Positions 9,578-18,318 of a stretch of 64,000 bases of DNA are shown here, in pieces. Position numbers and translations under genes: made by a program. How positions within the stretch are numbered: position 1 is the first letter of the stretch; every line of letters starts with the position of its first letter. The notes below the pieces were generated by a model. The model ran no database searches. It was not told the origin of the DNA and saw nothing but the letters and a program-made list of their open reading frames with translations. Origin of the DNA: Paenibacillus hexagrammi (GTDB lineage: Bacteria > Bacillota > Bacilli > Paenibacillales > NBRC-103111); the NCBI RefSeq assembly GCF_021513275.1, contig NZ_CP090978.1, positions 4,154,001 through 4,218,000 on the forward strand. Direction: 5' to 3'.

Positions 9578-10639
9578 TCACTGGGAATGCCCCTTTGGAA
9601 TATGTACCCACTTTTCATCTGTAAATGCCTCGATGATACAATCTATTGTTTTCTGATTCTCATATCCGTCCTTGATGGTTGCATCGAGTCCATCCGCCTT
9701 GCCATTCAATATATGGAAAAAGGCTTGCATCTGATCTACTTTGAATTGACTCGGAATGTCAACCTCACGGAAGCACTTATCATCCTCTTCCAAAAAGTGT
9801 ACTTGTAATTCATCTTCTTCCTCCAGATCGTAAACCAAAGCCCCGTGCGTTCCATATATCTCAATTCTCTGATAATTGCCCCGACCATGTGCAAATCGGG
9901 TAATGGCTATCGTCGATGAAATTCCATCTTCCAGCGCCGCCAGAACATGGCAATAATCATCCACATCCACCGTCCCTTTCCCCTCTTCGTTCATAAGGTT
10001 CCTTTCGTTCATAATTGTACCTGCATGAGCAGCCACTTTTATTGTCTCTCCTACAAGGAAGCGATGAAGGTCAAGTATATGTGAACCGAGATCGCCTAGT
10101 GCACCTGATCCTGACAGTTCCTTTTGAAATCTCCACGTTAACGGTATTTCTTCATGAATCGCCCATCCTTGAAAATATTGGCTGTAAATATGATGAATCT
10201 TTCCTAATTTTCCTTGTTCAATCAACCATTTAGCGTACCTGACTGCAGCCTTGTACCGGTATGTAAAACATACCATATGTGGAACGTACTCTTCTTCCAG
10301 TGCATCTCTCAATATAGCAGCTTCCCGCACATTAAGAGCAATCGGTTTTTCCAAAGCAAATGGTTTTCGGTGTCGAATAGCTGCATAGGTTACAGCAAAA
10401 TGATTGAAATTTGGCGTACCAATCGTTACTGCATCAATATCGGCGTCTTTCAGCATATCTTCGTAATTCAGAAATCGCCGTTCTTCCGGGATGTTGAATT
10501 CTTCTCCCTTGATAGCAAGCAATTGCTCATTGCTGTCGCAAATCGCCCATACTTTGGCATCCTCACTAGCCATTGTTCTGGCTATGTGGTAATTGGCTAT
10601 TCCACCCATTCCAATAATACCAATTTTCAGCTTCTCCAT
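9578..10639 (-). CDS. Gfo/Idh/MocA-family NAD(P)-dependent oxidoreductase
   Basis: Cytosolic sugar or inositol dehydrogenase-like protein of 353 residues. The N-terminal Rossmann fold shows GIIGMGGIANYH and the conserved EKP (FALEKPIALN). The C-terminal half has the family alpha/beta fold, including GDLGSHILDLHRFL with the expected catalytic His. Members oxidise or epimerise sugars, sugar phosphates or inositols. It diverges from the AraC regulator at 10762 across about 120 bases, so that regulator is the likely controller. The substrate is unknown. The neighbouring genes give no other enzyme of a defined pathway. Confidence 0.9.
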   Translation of the reverse strand: MEKLKIGIIGMGGIANYHIARTMASEDAKVWAICDSNEQLLAIKGEEFNIPEERRFLNYEDMLKDADIDAVTIGTPNFNHFAVTYAAIRHRKPFALEKPIALNVREAAILRDALEEEYVPHMVCFTYRYKAAVRYAKWLIEQGKLGKIHHIYSQYFQGWAIHEEIPLTWRFQKELSGSGALGDLGSHILDLHRFLVGETIKVAAHAGTIMNERNLMNEEGKGTVDVDDYCHVLAALEDGISSTIAITRFAHGRGNYQRIEIYGTHGALVYDLEEEDELQVHFLEEDDKCFREVDIPSQFKVDQMQAFFHILNGKADGLDATIKDGYENQKTIDCIIEAFTDEKWVHIPKGHSQ

Positions 10640-10761
10640 CGCGCACCACCTGCTTCATATCATCATAGTTAATTCTTATCCAGTATAAATTGTGGTACGA
10701 TATTCGAGAATGTACGATAGAGACATTTTTTGTACAATAGCGACTATTAAGGGTGGGTATC

Positions 10762-11673
10762 ATGCTCGCATTCAATATGGAATATTTGCCGAGAATAAAG
10801 TTAATGGGTTTTGTAGCGTATAAAAATCCCTGGATTCATTTCAGGAGAATCACGGATGAATTTATTTTGTATTTTATCAAGAGCGGGGAACTTCATATCG
10901 AGGAACGAGGTATTCCATATATCCTGAAGAAAGGCGATTTTTTAATTCTTGAACCCCATACAGAACATATAGGAATAGAAAAGCATGTTTGCGATTATTT
11001 CTACATTCATTTTTCCCATCCCCATGTCGAACAACTGCCTTCTCCGGATTTCGTATTACTTGGCAGACAAATGTTTCTAGAAGAATCTCATCTTGAGGAA
11101 GTAAATCAAGAGGAATCGATTTGTTATTTTCCTAAATATTTTAACCTATCTAATAAATCTGGCTTTTCCCAAACTCTACATAGCATGAATGAGCTCCAGC
11201 AATTGTACAATCGCAGACAATTTAATCGAAGTTTGACATCTCTTAAATTCGCACAAATCATGATTGAGACTTCACGGGAATATTTGCTGAAAGAACTTCA
11301 TAATCGTATCGCTCAGCCTAATAGTTCGATGATGAAAGTACATGCTGTACTCGATTACATTCATCAGAATTACTCTAATAAAATTACAAGTGCTGATATT
11401 GAACGCGAATTTATGTGTAATTTTGATTATATGAACCGGATCTTTCATAAAATAACCGGCCACACCATTACCCGATATGTGAATACTGTAAGAATCAATC
11501 AAGCGAAGGAACTAATCGAAGCAACCCACCTAAGTTTTGGAGAAGTCGGATATTTGGTCGGTTTAAATGATCCGTATTATTTTAGTAAAGTATTTAAACA
11601 GTATGTTGGCATTTCCCCCAGACAGTACGCTCAAAGTATCAAACAGAAAAAAGGACTGCTAGAGCAGCCCTGA
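10762..11673 (+). CDS. AraC-family transcriptional regulator
   Basis: One-component regulator of about 303 residues. It has an N-terminal cupin-like sugar-sensing domain (SGELHIEERG, DFLILEPHTEH) and a C-terminal AraC double helix-turn-helix (FGEVGYLVGLNDPYYFSKVF). An upstream GTG at 10753 is open, but the ATG at 10762 follows AAGGGTGGG and is preferred. It is divergent from the dehydrogenase gene, which it probably regulates. The last codons overlap a hairpin that ends the converging transcript. Confidence 0.9.
   Translation: MLAFNMEYLPRIKLMGFVAYKNPWIHFRRITDEFILYFIKSGELHIEERGIPYILKKGDFLILEPHTEHIGIEKHVCDYFYIHFSHPHVEQLPSPDFVLLGRQMFLEESHLEEVNQEESICYFPKYFNLSNKSGFSQTLHSMNELQQLYNRRQFNRSLTSLKFAQIMIETSREYLLKELHNRIAQPNSSMMKVHAVLDYIHQNYSNKITSADIEREFMCNFDYMNRIFHKITGHTITRYVNTVRINQAKELIEATHLSFGEVGYLVGLNDPYYFSKVFKQYVGISPRQYAQSIKQKKGLLEQP
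11646..11671 (-). terminator. terminator for the converging binding-protein transcript
   Basis: On the minus strand AGGGCTGCT..AGCAGTCCT is followed by TTTTTTC. It terminates the transcript of the lipoprotein gene that stops at 11731 and lies inside the 3' end of the opposing AraC gene. Confidence 0.65.
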
Positions 11674-11730
11674 ATTTACCGAATATTCTATAGGGGAAAA
11701 TGTAGGATCTTTGTGAGTATCATGATTCTT

Positions 11731-12974
11731 TCAGTGCGTAGAGTCCCACGCATTGTCCAAATCAGTCAAGTAATCTTCTATATTGCCTTTAAAGAGAAAC
11801 TTCTGCACAATTTGTTCTAAAAGCATTTCATTCGGTAACGAATGATCCGCATAATCAACTATGGCTTTCCGCTGAAAAGCATCGTTTAAATCATCGAATA
11901 TCGGATTTTCAAGATGCATGTTTTCTTCTGTAGCTATAGCATTCTGATTGGATAGATAGTTTTTCACGTTCTCACTTTCTAAAAGAAAGTTCAAAAATGC
12001 CTTAGCTTCGCTTGGATGTTCTGAACTCCGTGAAACCGTTATAAGGCTGTCAATGCCAGAAACAAGTCGGTTGTTGCTCTGATCATCCGTAGCGGGAAAA
12101 GGAAATATTCCCAGCTCGATTTCCGGATTCGCCTTCTTAATCTCAGGAATCGCCCACGATCCTTGGATATACATGAACGATGCGCCATTAGCAAAGGCAA
12201 TGTTACCTTCTCCGTATGTTTTTTGATTCCAGTCAGCGTTTCCGTAAGGAAGCAATTCCAATTGTCTTTTTGCAATTTCTCCATATTCCTTTATGAACGC
12301 AGTCTTCCCCTCCAGCCTCCGCTGAATAAATGTATCGCTTTGCAGATTAGAAGCTATTGCATTAAAAGACACCAGAGTCGTCCATGCTTCTTTAAATGTG
12401 AAGTAAAAGGGGTCTGTTTCTTTTCTCGGATCGATTCAGCTAATGAAATCAATTCTGGCCAAGTCTTTGGAATCTGAAGCCCAAATTGCCGAAACAATGC
12501 TTTATTGTAAAGGATTCCATTAACATTCGCTGAGTATGGAATCCCGTTGATTTGCCCCGAAGAGCTAAGTGCCCTGACTGTGTCAATATAAGTAGGCATG
12601 ATATTTTTGACACTTGGATCACCTGAAAAATCAGAAAAAACCGCAGTATTAGCAAGTGTAACAAATGTATCCGTAGCTCCTATCGCGACTAAATCTGGAG
12701 CATCGTTTTTAGCTACCATGCTGGTCAGCAATTGTTCGGCTTCACGATCATTAATCTGAGTGATCTCGATGTTGGGGTGCTGTTTTTCAAATGCAGTTAT
12801 AAGCTCGTTAAAAATTTCTTTAGCCTCCAGTTTATTCTGAAGAAATCGAAGCTGCACCTTGCTCGCTTGTGGTTCTCCTGTATTCAAAGAATCTGAAGGC
12901 TGACTTACATTGCATCCGCAAACTAATGCGGCAATGGTGACTATCGACAGTACAGTAACTCCTACACGTTTCAT
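11731..12974 (-). CDS. sugar-binding lipoprotein, frameshifted
   Basis: Family 1 extracellular solute-binding protein, about 414 residues once one base is restored. The N-terminus has a lipoprotein signal with cysteine at LVCGC. The first part (start 12974) runs to REKKQTPFT and then goes out of frame. The second part resumes at VSFNAIASN. Restoring one T on the minus strand near 12401 gives a continuous family sequence (PFTFTFKEAW). It has no permease genes beside it. It starts eight bases after a membrane diguanylate cyclase, so it may present ligand to that protein rather than to a transporter. The frameshift looks like a sequencing error. A real pseudogene is the alternative. Confidence 0.82.
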
Positions 12975-12982
12975 AAGTCCTC

Positions 12983-15088
12983 CTAAGCACTCCTAATATC
13001 AAGGCTTGAAGCTACACAATTTCTTCCTCTGGCTTTAGCTTCATATAAGGCAGTGTCCGCTTGGTTAATAACCTCCAGCAAATGCTCGCCTTTTCCTACC
13101 TCCGCAACGCCAAAGCTTGCCGTTACCCGAAGACTCGTGTCGTTAAACAAGACACATTCGCATTCTACCGCGGCTCTAAGAGATTCAGCTACCTGTAACG
13201 CTGCAGCGAGTGACGTATGTGGCAGAAGAATAATAAATTCTTCACCTCCATACCTCCCCATGATATCACCATCTCGAAGATTCTTTGAGACTCGATTGGA
13301 AATCATCTTTAATACCTCATCTCCCGCCAAATGACCGTATTGATCATTAAACTTTTTAAAAAAGTCAATATCATACAGGATCAGCGAAAGGTTTGAGTGC
13401 TCGTTTCTGGCTTTCTTCATCTCATTCTCGGCTAGACGCATAAAATGACGTCGGTTACTGACTCCTGTTAAACCATCGGTTGTCGCAAGGACTAGCATTT
13501 CGTGATATTGATTCACATTTTCCATGACAACAGAAACTTGGTTAAAATAGGCAAAAATATTCTCCAAAGCAGATTCACTTGGTAATTCCTCGTGTACGAC
13601 TGAAAAACAAAATATTTTTTCCTTGTTGCTTGTATGAATCGGCATCACGAATGTCCTCTTGCCCGTTGCTGCCCCATCGTCTATCGAAATCCATCTTTGT
13701 TCATGATCGGATGTAAATATATAATTAAATTGTTTATTTGTCATGCCTTCTTCAAAAGTGAAATCTCCTAGTGCGTTGGGAAAAGCCCCCATAGCCAGAT
13801 AGGCTGTACCCTCTTGGAAGCTGTAGATTTCAGCTGTTTCGAAGGTCACAAGTTTATATAAATTACGCAAAGCAACTTTAAGTAAATCATCCATTTCAAG
13901 TGTTGAGCTTAAGCTCATAGTAGCTATACTAAGTGATTGTGCATCTTGTCTATGTTTGGATTCAAGACTGATTTGTACTTCCAATTGTGCGGTATGTGCC
14001 TTTAATTGAATGAATTCATTCAAACGAACGATCATGTTGTTGAAACTGCGGCCTACATGGCCAATCTCATCTTTATAGCGGATATCCGCCCTTACTTCCA
14101 GATCCCCATCTTCGCTTCTCTTCATCAGTTCACTAAGCTCCGAGAGCGGTCTTCCTACTCTACGAGCGATAAGTGCCCCAATACCAATGGACAAAAGAAT
14201 AGAAATCATCACCATGATCGCGGTGATACGCCAAATATTGCTTGCTTCACTAACCAATTGTTGAATAGGTATCTGGTTCACCAATGTCCATCCGGTTTCT
14301 GCTGAGGTATAGTGTATAAACAGATACTCCTTGCTTCCTATCTTCAATTGAAAGGATGAGGAACCAGCTTCCCTAGATAGAGGCGAATTCTTCCACCAGC
14401 TGGCGGCATCTCCAATCTTGTCACTCGTAGTCGTTGTTTCCATAATACGTCCCATTGAGTCGATCATATACAGCCTGTTATGATCTGATGTTTCAAGGCC
14501 TTTCATTTCATCTTGTAAAAAGGAACCTTTAAGCTCAAATAGAAGCACCCTAATCGGTTTATTTTTCAAATTATTTTTAATTAATCTGCCTAAACCAAAT
14601 GTGTTTTCTGATATATCTGTTACAAATCGATTGTTCCTCGTTGGTAACCAAATGGCTTTACCCTCACCCTTTACAATATTTTGATACCATTCCTCATTCT
14701 TGGAACGATCATACGGAAGCAGCTGTGCAGAATGTATGGCGCTGCTTGTCGTCAACAGGGATGAAAGCTTAATTTTAATTCGATTAGCAGCTTGCAAGCT
14801 CTCAAAAGTCCCATCGTTTTCCTGCGCACTATCTGTGACAATATCTTCTTGCAGCTTCTGGTCGTCGGTAAAAAGAAAAGTCATATTTTTTAACGCTTCC
14901 AGTTTCAAATCCATGCGTTTAACGGTCTGTTCGACAGCCTGCTCTGAATTCACTTTCACCTTGTTGACAATATTTTGTTTGGCGATCTGATAAGTCAATA
15001 GCCCTAGAGCCGAAATTATAACCAAGAAGGTTAAGAAAAAGGTTATGAATATTTTCATACTTATGGATTCGGATAATCGTTTAACCAT
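12983..15088 (-). CDS. membrane diguanylate cyclase (sensor-HAMP-GGDEF)
   Basis: Two membrane helices (about residues 10-32 and 288-310 from the chosen start) flank an extracellular Cache-like sensor. HAMP follows, then a GAF-like segment and a C-terminal GGDEF domain with GRYGGEEFIILL. An RxxD inhibitory site (RDGD) sits five residues before GGEEF, so product feedback is expected. The frame is open from 15148, but AGGAG lies nine bases before the ATG at 15088 (MVKRLSES), giving 701 residues. It is the first gene of a two-gene operon with a sugar-binding lipoprotein, which suggests that the extracellular domain reads a ligand-loaded binding protein. Function as a c-di-GMP synthase is well supported by the motifs; the input is inferred. 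Confidence 0.9.
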   Translation of the reverse strand: MVKRLSESISMKIFITFFLTFLVIISALGLLTYQIAKQNIVNKVKVNSEQAVEQTVKRMDLKLEALKNMTFLFTDDQKLQEDIVTDSAQENDGTFESLQAANRIKIKLSSLLTTSSAIHSAQLLPYDRSKNEEWYQNIVKGEGKAIWLPTRNNRFVTDISENTFGLGRLIKNNLKNKPIRVLLFELKGSFLQDEMKGLETSDHNRLYMIDSMGRIMETTTTSDKIGDAASWWKNSPLSREAGSSSFQLKIGSKEYLFIHYTSAETGWTLVNQIPIQQLVSEASNIWRITAIMVMISILLSIGIGALIARRVGRPLSELSELMKRSEDGDLEVRADIRYKDEIGHVGRSFNNMIVRLNEFIQLKAHTAQLEVQISLESKHRQDAQSLSIATMSLSSTLEMDDLLKVALRNLYKLVTFETAEIYSFQEGTAYLAMGAFPNALGDFTFEEGMTNKQFNYIFTSDHEQRWISIDDGAATGKRTFVMPIHTSNKEKIFCFSVVHEELPSESALENIFAYFNQVSVVMENVNQYHEMLVLATTDGLTGVSNRRHFMRLAENEMKKARNEHSNLSLILYDIDFFKKFNDQYGHLAGDEVLKMISNRVSKNLRDGDIMGRYGGEEFIILLPHTSLAAALQVAESLRAAVECECVLFNDTSLRVTASFGVAEVGKGEHLLEVINQADTALYEAKARGRNCVASSLDIRSA

Positions 15089-15244
15089 GTTTTTCAACTC
15101 CTGCAGAAACAATTCCTTATTCATTAGACTACGACTTCTTTTCGACAAATCCCTCTAAATTTAAACATAATCAATAACACGTAAGGGATTGAATGTAGAC
15201 GCCAGATGATGGAATGCTTGACTGAATTCAAAATATTCTTGCAG

Positions 15245-15290
15245 CAAAAAAAGAGGCTGAATCAGAGCATATTGCCCCGACAGCCTCTTT
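15245..15290 (-). terminator. rho-independent terminator after the LPMO gene
   Basis: AAGAGGCTG and CAGCCTCTT form a 9-bp stem. On the minus strand it is followed by TTTTTTTGC, 20-60 bases past the LPMO stop. Confidence 0.85.
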
Positions 15291-15309
15291 GCTGACACTC
15301 ATTACATTT

Positions 15310-16476
15310 TTAATTTTTAATCAATTCTACATCATCAATTTGCAAGTTGGCATCGCCGCCGTTTGCTTGAATATAGAAGCCAATATCAAGCTGCCCGTTC
15401 GTGACGTTCACAGTTGCTGTATATTGCTGATAGCTGGAACCGTGGGCAACATTCACGTATACAGGAGAGCCGCCGTATCCGCTTGCCTCCATTCTGGCAA
15501 TGTTAGGTGCGCCGGTGCTTTGTTTGATCCATGCTTTCACTGTGTAAGATCCGTTAGCCAAACCTGTCTTCACCTGATGAACGCTCTGTTGGTAGCCAGA
15601 TGAGTTCCAGAACCAAAGCTTCTTGCTGCCGCCATGAACATCGCTGCCATCCACCCCATATTTAGCGGATTGGCCAGCCGGCTGCCAAGCTGTCCAGCCA
15701 TTGATATTCCCGCTTTCAAATCCGGCGTTTAGTAAAGACAGATCGGAACCCGGATTAGTACCAGGGTCTGTTCCTGGATCCGTACCTGGATCCGTACCTG
15801 GATCTGTTCCTGGATCTGTTCCTGGATCTGTACCAGGGCCGGGATCTGGATTTGTTCCGTTAAAGTTCGCGTCAATTACCGAATAGAAGGTGTTGCCCGT
15901 GTAATCCACTTGCCATAGAGCTAAAATGACATGATAGCCGCTGCGCTCAGGAATGACGCAACCATGTGTTGGATTTCCAGGTGATTTACCCTTATCATCT
16001 ACCGAACAAAACGGCGTTAAATCAAAGGAATCTCGAGTCAGTGGTTGATTAGGATTCCAATCAGGTTTAGTAATATAGTACTTGTAATTATCCGAAATGT
16101 GCTGGGCAGGAATAATCCAATGGAATTCATGATATCCCGACTGGAAATTGTGTTTGTACCAGCGACTGCTGGATTGCTCATCTAGAACAGCATAAGGACG
16201 GCCAGCACTTGGGATTTTTCCGTCTTCAGCCCCGGACTGTGGGAAAGTCCCGGGATGTTCTGTATCCGCAGGAATTACATTACTACAATTCGTGTTTACA
16301 CCTTGCGTACATAGGTCGCCGCGAGAACCTTCAACATAACCGTGAGCGGATGCGCTGCCAGCGACAAGTATGGAGCCTACAATAATAAGGAATAAAATAC
16401 CCAGATTATACATCCACTTCTTCTGTAAAGTCTCCGTTCTTTCATTTAAATTTGTTACTGCTTGCATCATTTCCAT
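15310..16476 (-). CDS. secreted AA10 lytic polysaccharide monooxygenase with C-terminal CBM
   Basis: 388 residues. A long signal region ends SASA, leaving His-45 as the mature N-terminus (HGYVEGSRG), the first ligand of the copper histidine brace. The second ligand is the His in IPAQHISDNYKYYITKP. The PLTRDSFDLTPFC block, the NTFYS Phe and paired cysteines are typical of chitin-type AA10 (CBP21-like) enzymes. A (PGTD)n linker from about residue 210 leads to a C-terminal beta-sandwich binding module of about 145 residues. That module is nearly duplicated at the end of the GH27 enzyme and related to two at the end of the GH66 dextranase. GGGAGG precedes the ATG and a consensus cre site lies upstream. 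The catalytic domain argues for chitin; the shared module and the locus argue for alpha-glucan. The substrate is open. Confidence 0.92.
   Translation of the reverse strand: MEMMQAVTNLNERTETLQKKWMYNLGILFLIIVGSILVAGSASAHGYVEGSRGDLCTQGVNTNCSNVIPADTEHPGTFPQSGAEDGKIPSAGRPYAVLDEQSSSRWYKHNFQSGYHEFHWIIPAQHISDNYKYYITKPDWNPNQPLTRDSFDLTPFCSVDDKGKSPGNPTHGCVIPERSGYHVILALWQVDYTGNTFYSVIDANFNGTNPDPGPGTDPGTDPGTDPGTDPGTDPGTDPGTNPGSDLSLLNAGFESGNINGWTAWQPAGQSAKYGVDGSDVHGGSKKLWFWNSSGYQQSVHQVKTGLANGSYTVKAWIKQSTGAPNIARMEASGYGGSPVYVNVAHGSSYQQYTATVNVTNGQLDIGFYIQANGGDANLQIDDVELIKN
15758..15850 (-). repeat. 12-bp tandem repeat in the LPMO linker
   Basis: About seven copies of a 12-bp unit (CCTGGATCYGTA-like on the plus strand) encode the PGTD linker between catalytic domain and binding module. 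The unit length is a multiple of three, so copy-number changes alter linker length but keep the frame. Confidence 0.85.
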
Positions 16477-16544
16477 AATTACAACTTCCTCCCAACCTGA
16501 ATATGATTACTTCACGACAAGGCACTGCGTTTTACCTCGTCCAT

Positions 16545-16560
16545 ATGAATCCGCTTACAT
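16545..16560 (-). promoter_or_regulatory. cre site (CcpA) upstream of the LPMO gene
   Basis: The minus strand reads ATGTAAGCGGATTCAT, a full match to WTGNAANCGNWNNCW, 69 bases upstream of the LPMO start. It suggests catabolite repression of the LPMO, as for a nutritional enzyme. Confidence 0.65.
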
Positions 16561-16760
16561 CCCACCTCCTCGATTACATAATATCACTCATTTTTCCAAT
16601 TAATGGTGTAAAAAAATCTTCAGATTGTCTTTTATTTCATCATATTAAAATCACGAAATAATCCACTACTTGTGAGAAAATAGAACACCGACATCTCTTT
16701 GGTAAGATGTTACGATCTGTTCGAAGGGGGACACATGATTTCAATCATAGGGAGGGTCGC

Positions 16761-17735
16761 ATGTATGCACATGTAAAATGGTTTGTTGATGACCATGGTT
16801 GGCAGCCTCATCAGCTGGGAGACATCATTTCCTTACATTTTCTGTTCTGGCTTGGTATTACACTATTTGCGTTAATTCTCGCTACGATCATCAATGATAG
16901 GATCGAACGACATTGCTGCGTCAGCAAATTTTTACATGGTTTAGATCGACTAAAGCGCTACCAATTAACCATTATGCGGGTTGGACTTGGTTTAGGGCTG
17001 TCGCTTCAGTTATTCACCCATTCTTACCTAGCACCGACTCTTAAACCTGACGCACTTTGGGTATATGTAGTGCTTATTTTGGCTATAGCAGGTTTAACAC
17101 ATCGAAAACTGCTTCCGATGAGCGGCATTGCACTCGCCATTTTAAGTACCGAAACCGTTTTGCAATATGGATTGTTCCATTCTCTTGACTACGTGTTCTA
17201 TGCAGGAATCATTTATTACTTGTTTGCAGTTAACAGCAACTGGAATCTCCCCTTGCTTCCTGTCCTTTATACAAGTACTGGAATGTCATTAGCCTGGTTG
17301 TCCATGGAAAAATTAACGATGCCAGGATTAGCAGAATCGCTGATCCATGAGTATGGCATTCCAACGTTTGGCTTTACCGCGGATGAATTCGTCATGATTT
17401 CCGCTTTTATTGAGATTGCTCTTGGATGGTCATTCGTTCTGGGAATCTTAAATCGCTTCACAGCATTCCTGCTAAGCGGAATGTTCCTGCTTACCTCTCT
17501 CGTATTCGGCTTCACTGAAATAGTAGGACACACGGTTATTCATACGCTATTCATCATATTTATAATCGAAGGCAAAGGGAAGTCTTACGCACTCCTTCAA
17601 TTTAATCATTGGCCAATCTGGGGTCGATGTACATTTGTGATCATTAGTTTCTGCCTGCTGCTCTTTAGTTTAATGGCCATTTATATTTGGATGGGTGGTG
17701 TGAATACCGAGTTGATTCGTATACCAAATATATGA
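16761..17735 (+). CDS. DoxX-like multi-pass membrane protein
   Basis: Hydrophobic protein of about 324 residues with roughly nine predicted membrane segments. Its style resembles the DoxX/DoxD superfamily; the GWSFVLGILNRFTAFL segment recalls that family. The frame is open from 16707, but GGGAGG six bases before the ATG at 16761 decides the start. It is followed after 18 bases by a second, shorter DoxX protein, presumably as an operon, and is head-to-head with the LPMO gene. No catalytic residues or cofactor motif can be named. DoxX relatives include subunits of quinone-linked oxidoreductases, but function here is unknown. Confidence 0.8.
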   Translation: MYAHVKWFVDDHGWQPHQLGDIISLHFLFWLGITLFALILATIINDRIERHCCVSKFLHGLDRLKRYQLTIMRVGLGLGLSLQLFTHSYLAPTLKPDALWVYVVLILAIAGLTHRKLLPMSGIALAILSTETVLQYGLFHSLDYVFYAGIIYYLFAVNSNWNLPLLPVLYTSTGMSLAWLSMEKLTMPGLAESLIHEYGIPTFGFTADEFVMISAFIEIALGWSFVLGILNRFTAFLLSGMFLLTSLVFGFTEIVGHTVIHTLFIIFIIEGKGKSYALLQFNHWPIWGRCTFVIISFCLLLFSLMAIYIWMGGVNTELIRIPNI

Positions 17736-17753
17736 AATGGAGTTGGCAATGAT

Positions 17754-18265
17754 ATGACAAAATGTGATTTGCTCATTAAGGAGAGCAGATTGGGTGCTTC
17801 TCTTCTATTGATAATCCGCCTGTATTTGGGGTGGAAATGGCTGACTTCAGGGTGGGGAAAACTCACTTCCGAAAAGAGGTTTGACGCCACCGGCTACTTG
17901 CACAACGCAGTTTTAAGCTCCTCAGGAGAAAAACCTACCGTACAGCATTGGTGGGGACATTTTCTAGAGTCATTTGCAATTCCTCATGTTAAATGGTTTA
18001 ACTTTCTAATCCCTTGGGGGAGTTTCTAATTGGATTAGCTCTAATTCTTGGTACATACACCGTAGTTGCCTCTCTTGTCGGCATGCTCATGAACATGTCA
18101 TTCTTCCTGTCTGGTTCCATAAGTACAATCCCCCAGATGCTTCTCTGTTCGTTCTTGATCATCTATGCTGGCAGTAACTCGGACCGATTCGGTATCCTGT
18201 ATCTGATTTACAGATTCCGAGCCAGACCTGTGGAACCGCCGTCCAATCTCCATCAGCAGCAGTAA
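17754..18265 (+). CDS. DoxX family membrane protein, frameshifted
   Basis: Small membrane protein of about 170 residues when repaired. The first part (LGASLLLIIRLYLGWKWLTS) stops at NFLIPWGSF; the second continues FLIGLALILGTYTVVASLVG in another frame. Adding one G to the GGGGG run near 18016-18020 gives a continuous DoxX sequence with four membrane segments (IPWGEFLIGLALILG). This is most likely a sequencing error. It forms an operon with the longer DoxX-like gene and converges on the binding-protein gene at 18319, with a shared terminator. Confidence 0.8.
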
Positions 18266-18269
18266 CAAA

Positions 18270-18310
18270 ATCAAGAGCCGAGATTGAAACATATACCTCG
18301 GCTCTTGATC
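18270..18310. terminator. bidirectional terminator between convergent genes
   Basis: ATCAAGAGCCGAG and CTCGGCTCTTGAT form a perfect 13-bp stem with a loop of about 15 bases, lying between the DoxX gene and the convergent lipoprotein gene. A short T-run follows on the minus strand. Confidence 0.8.
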
Positions 18311-18318
18311 ATATTTGC

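Noticed and set aside
15310-16476. The LPMO as evidence for a chitin-degradation locus
   Set aside because: No chitinase, chitobiase or amino-sugar genes are in the window; surrounding enzymes are GH66, GH27 and GH13 alpha-glucan types. The chitin-like catalytic domain is noted as a caution.
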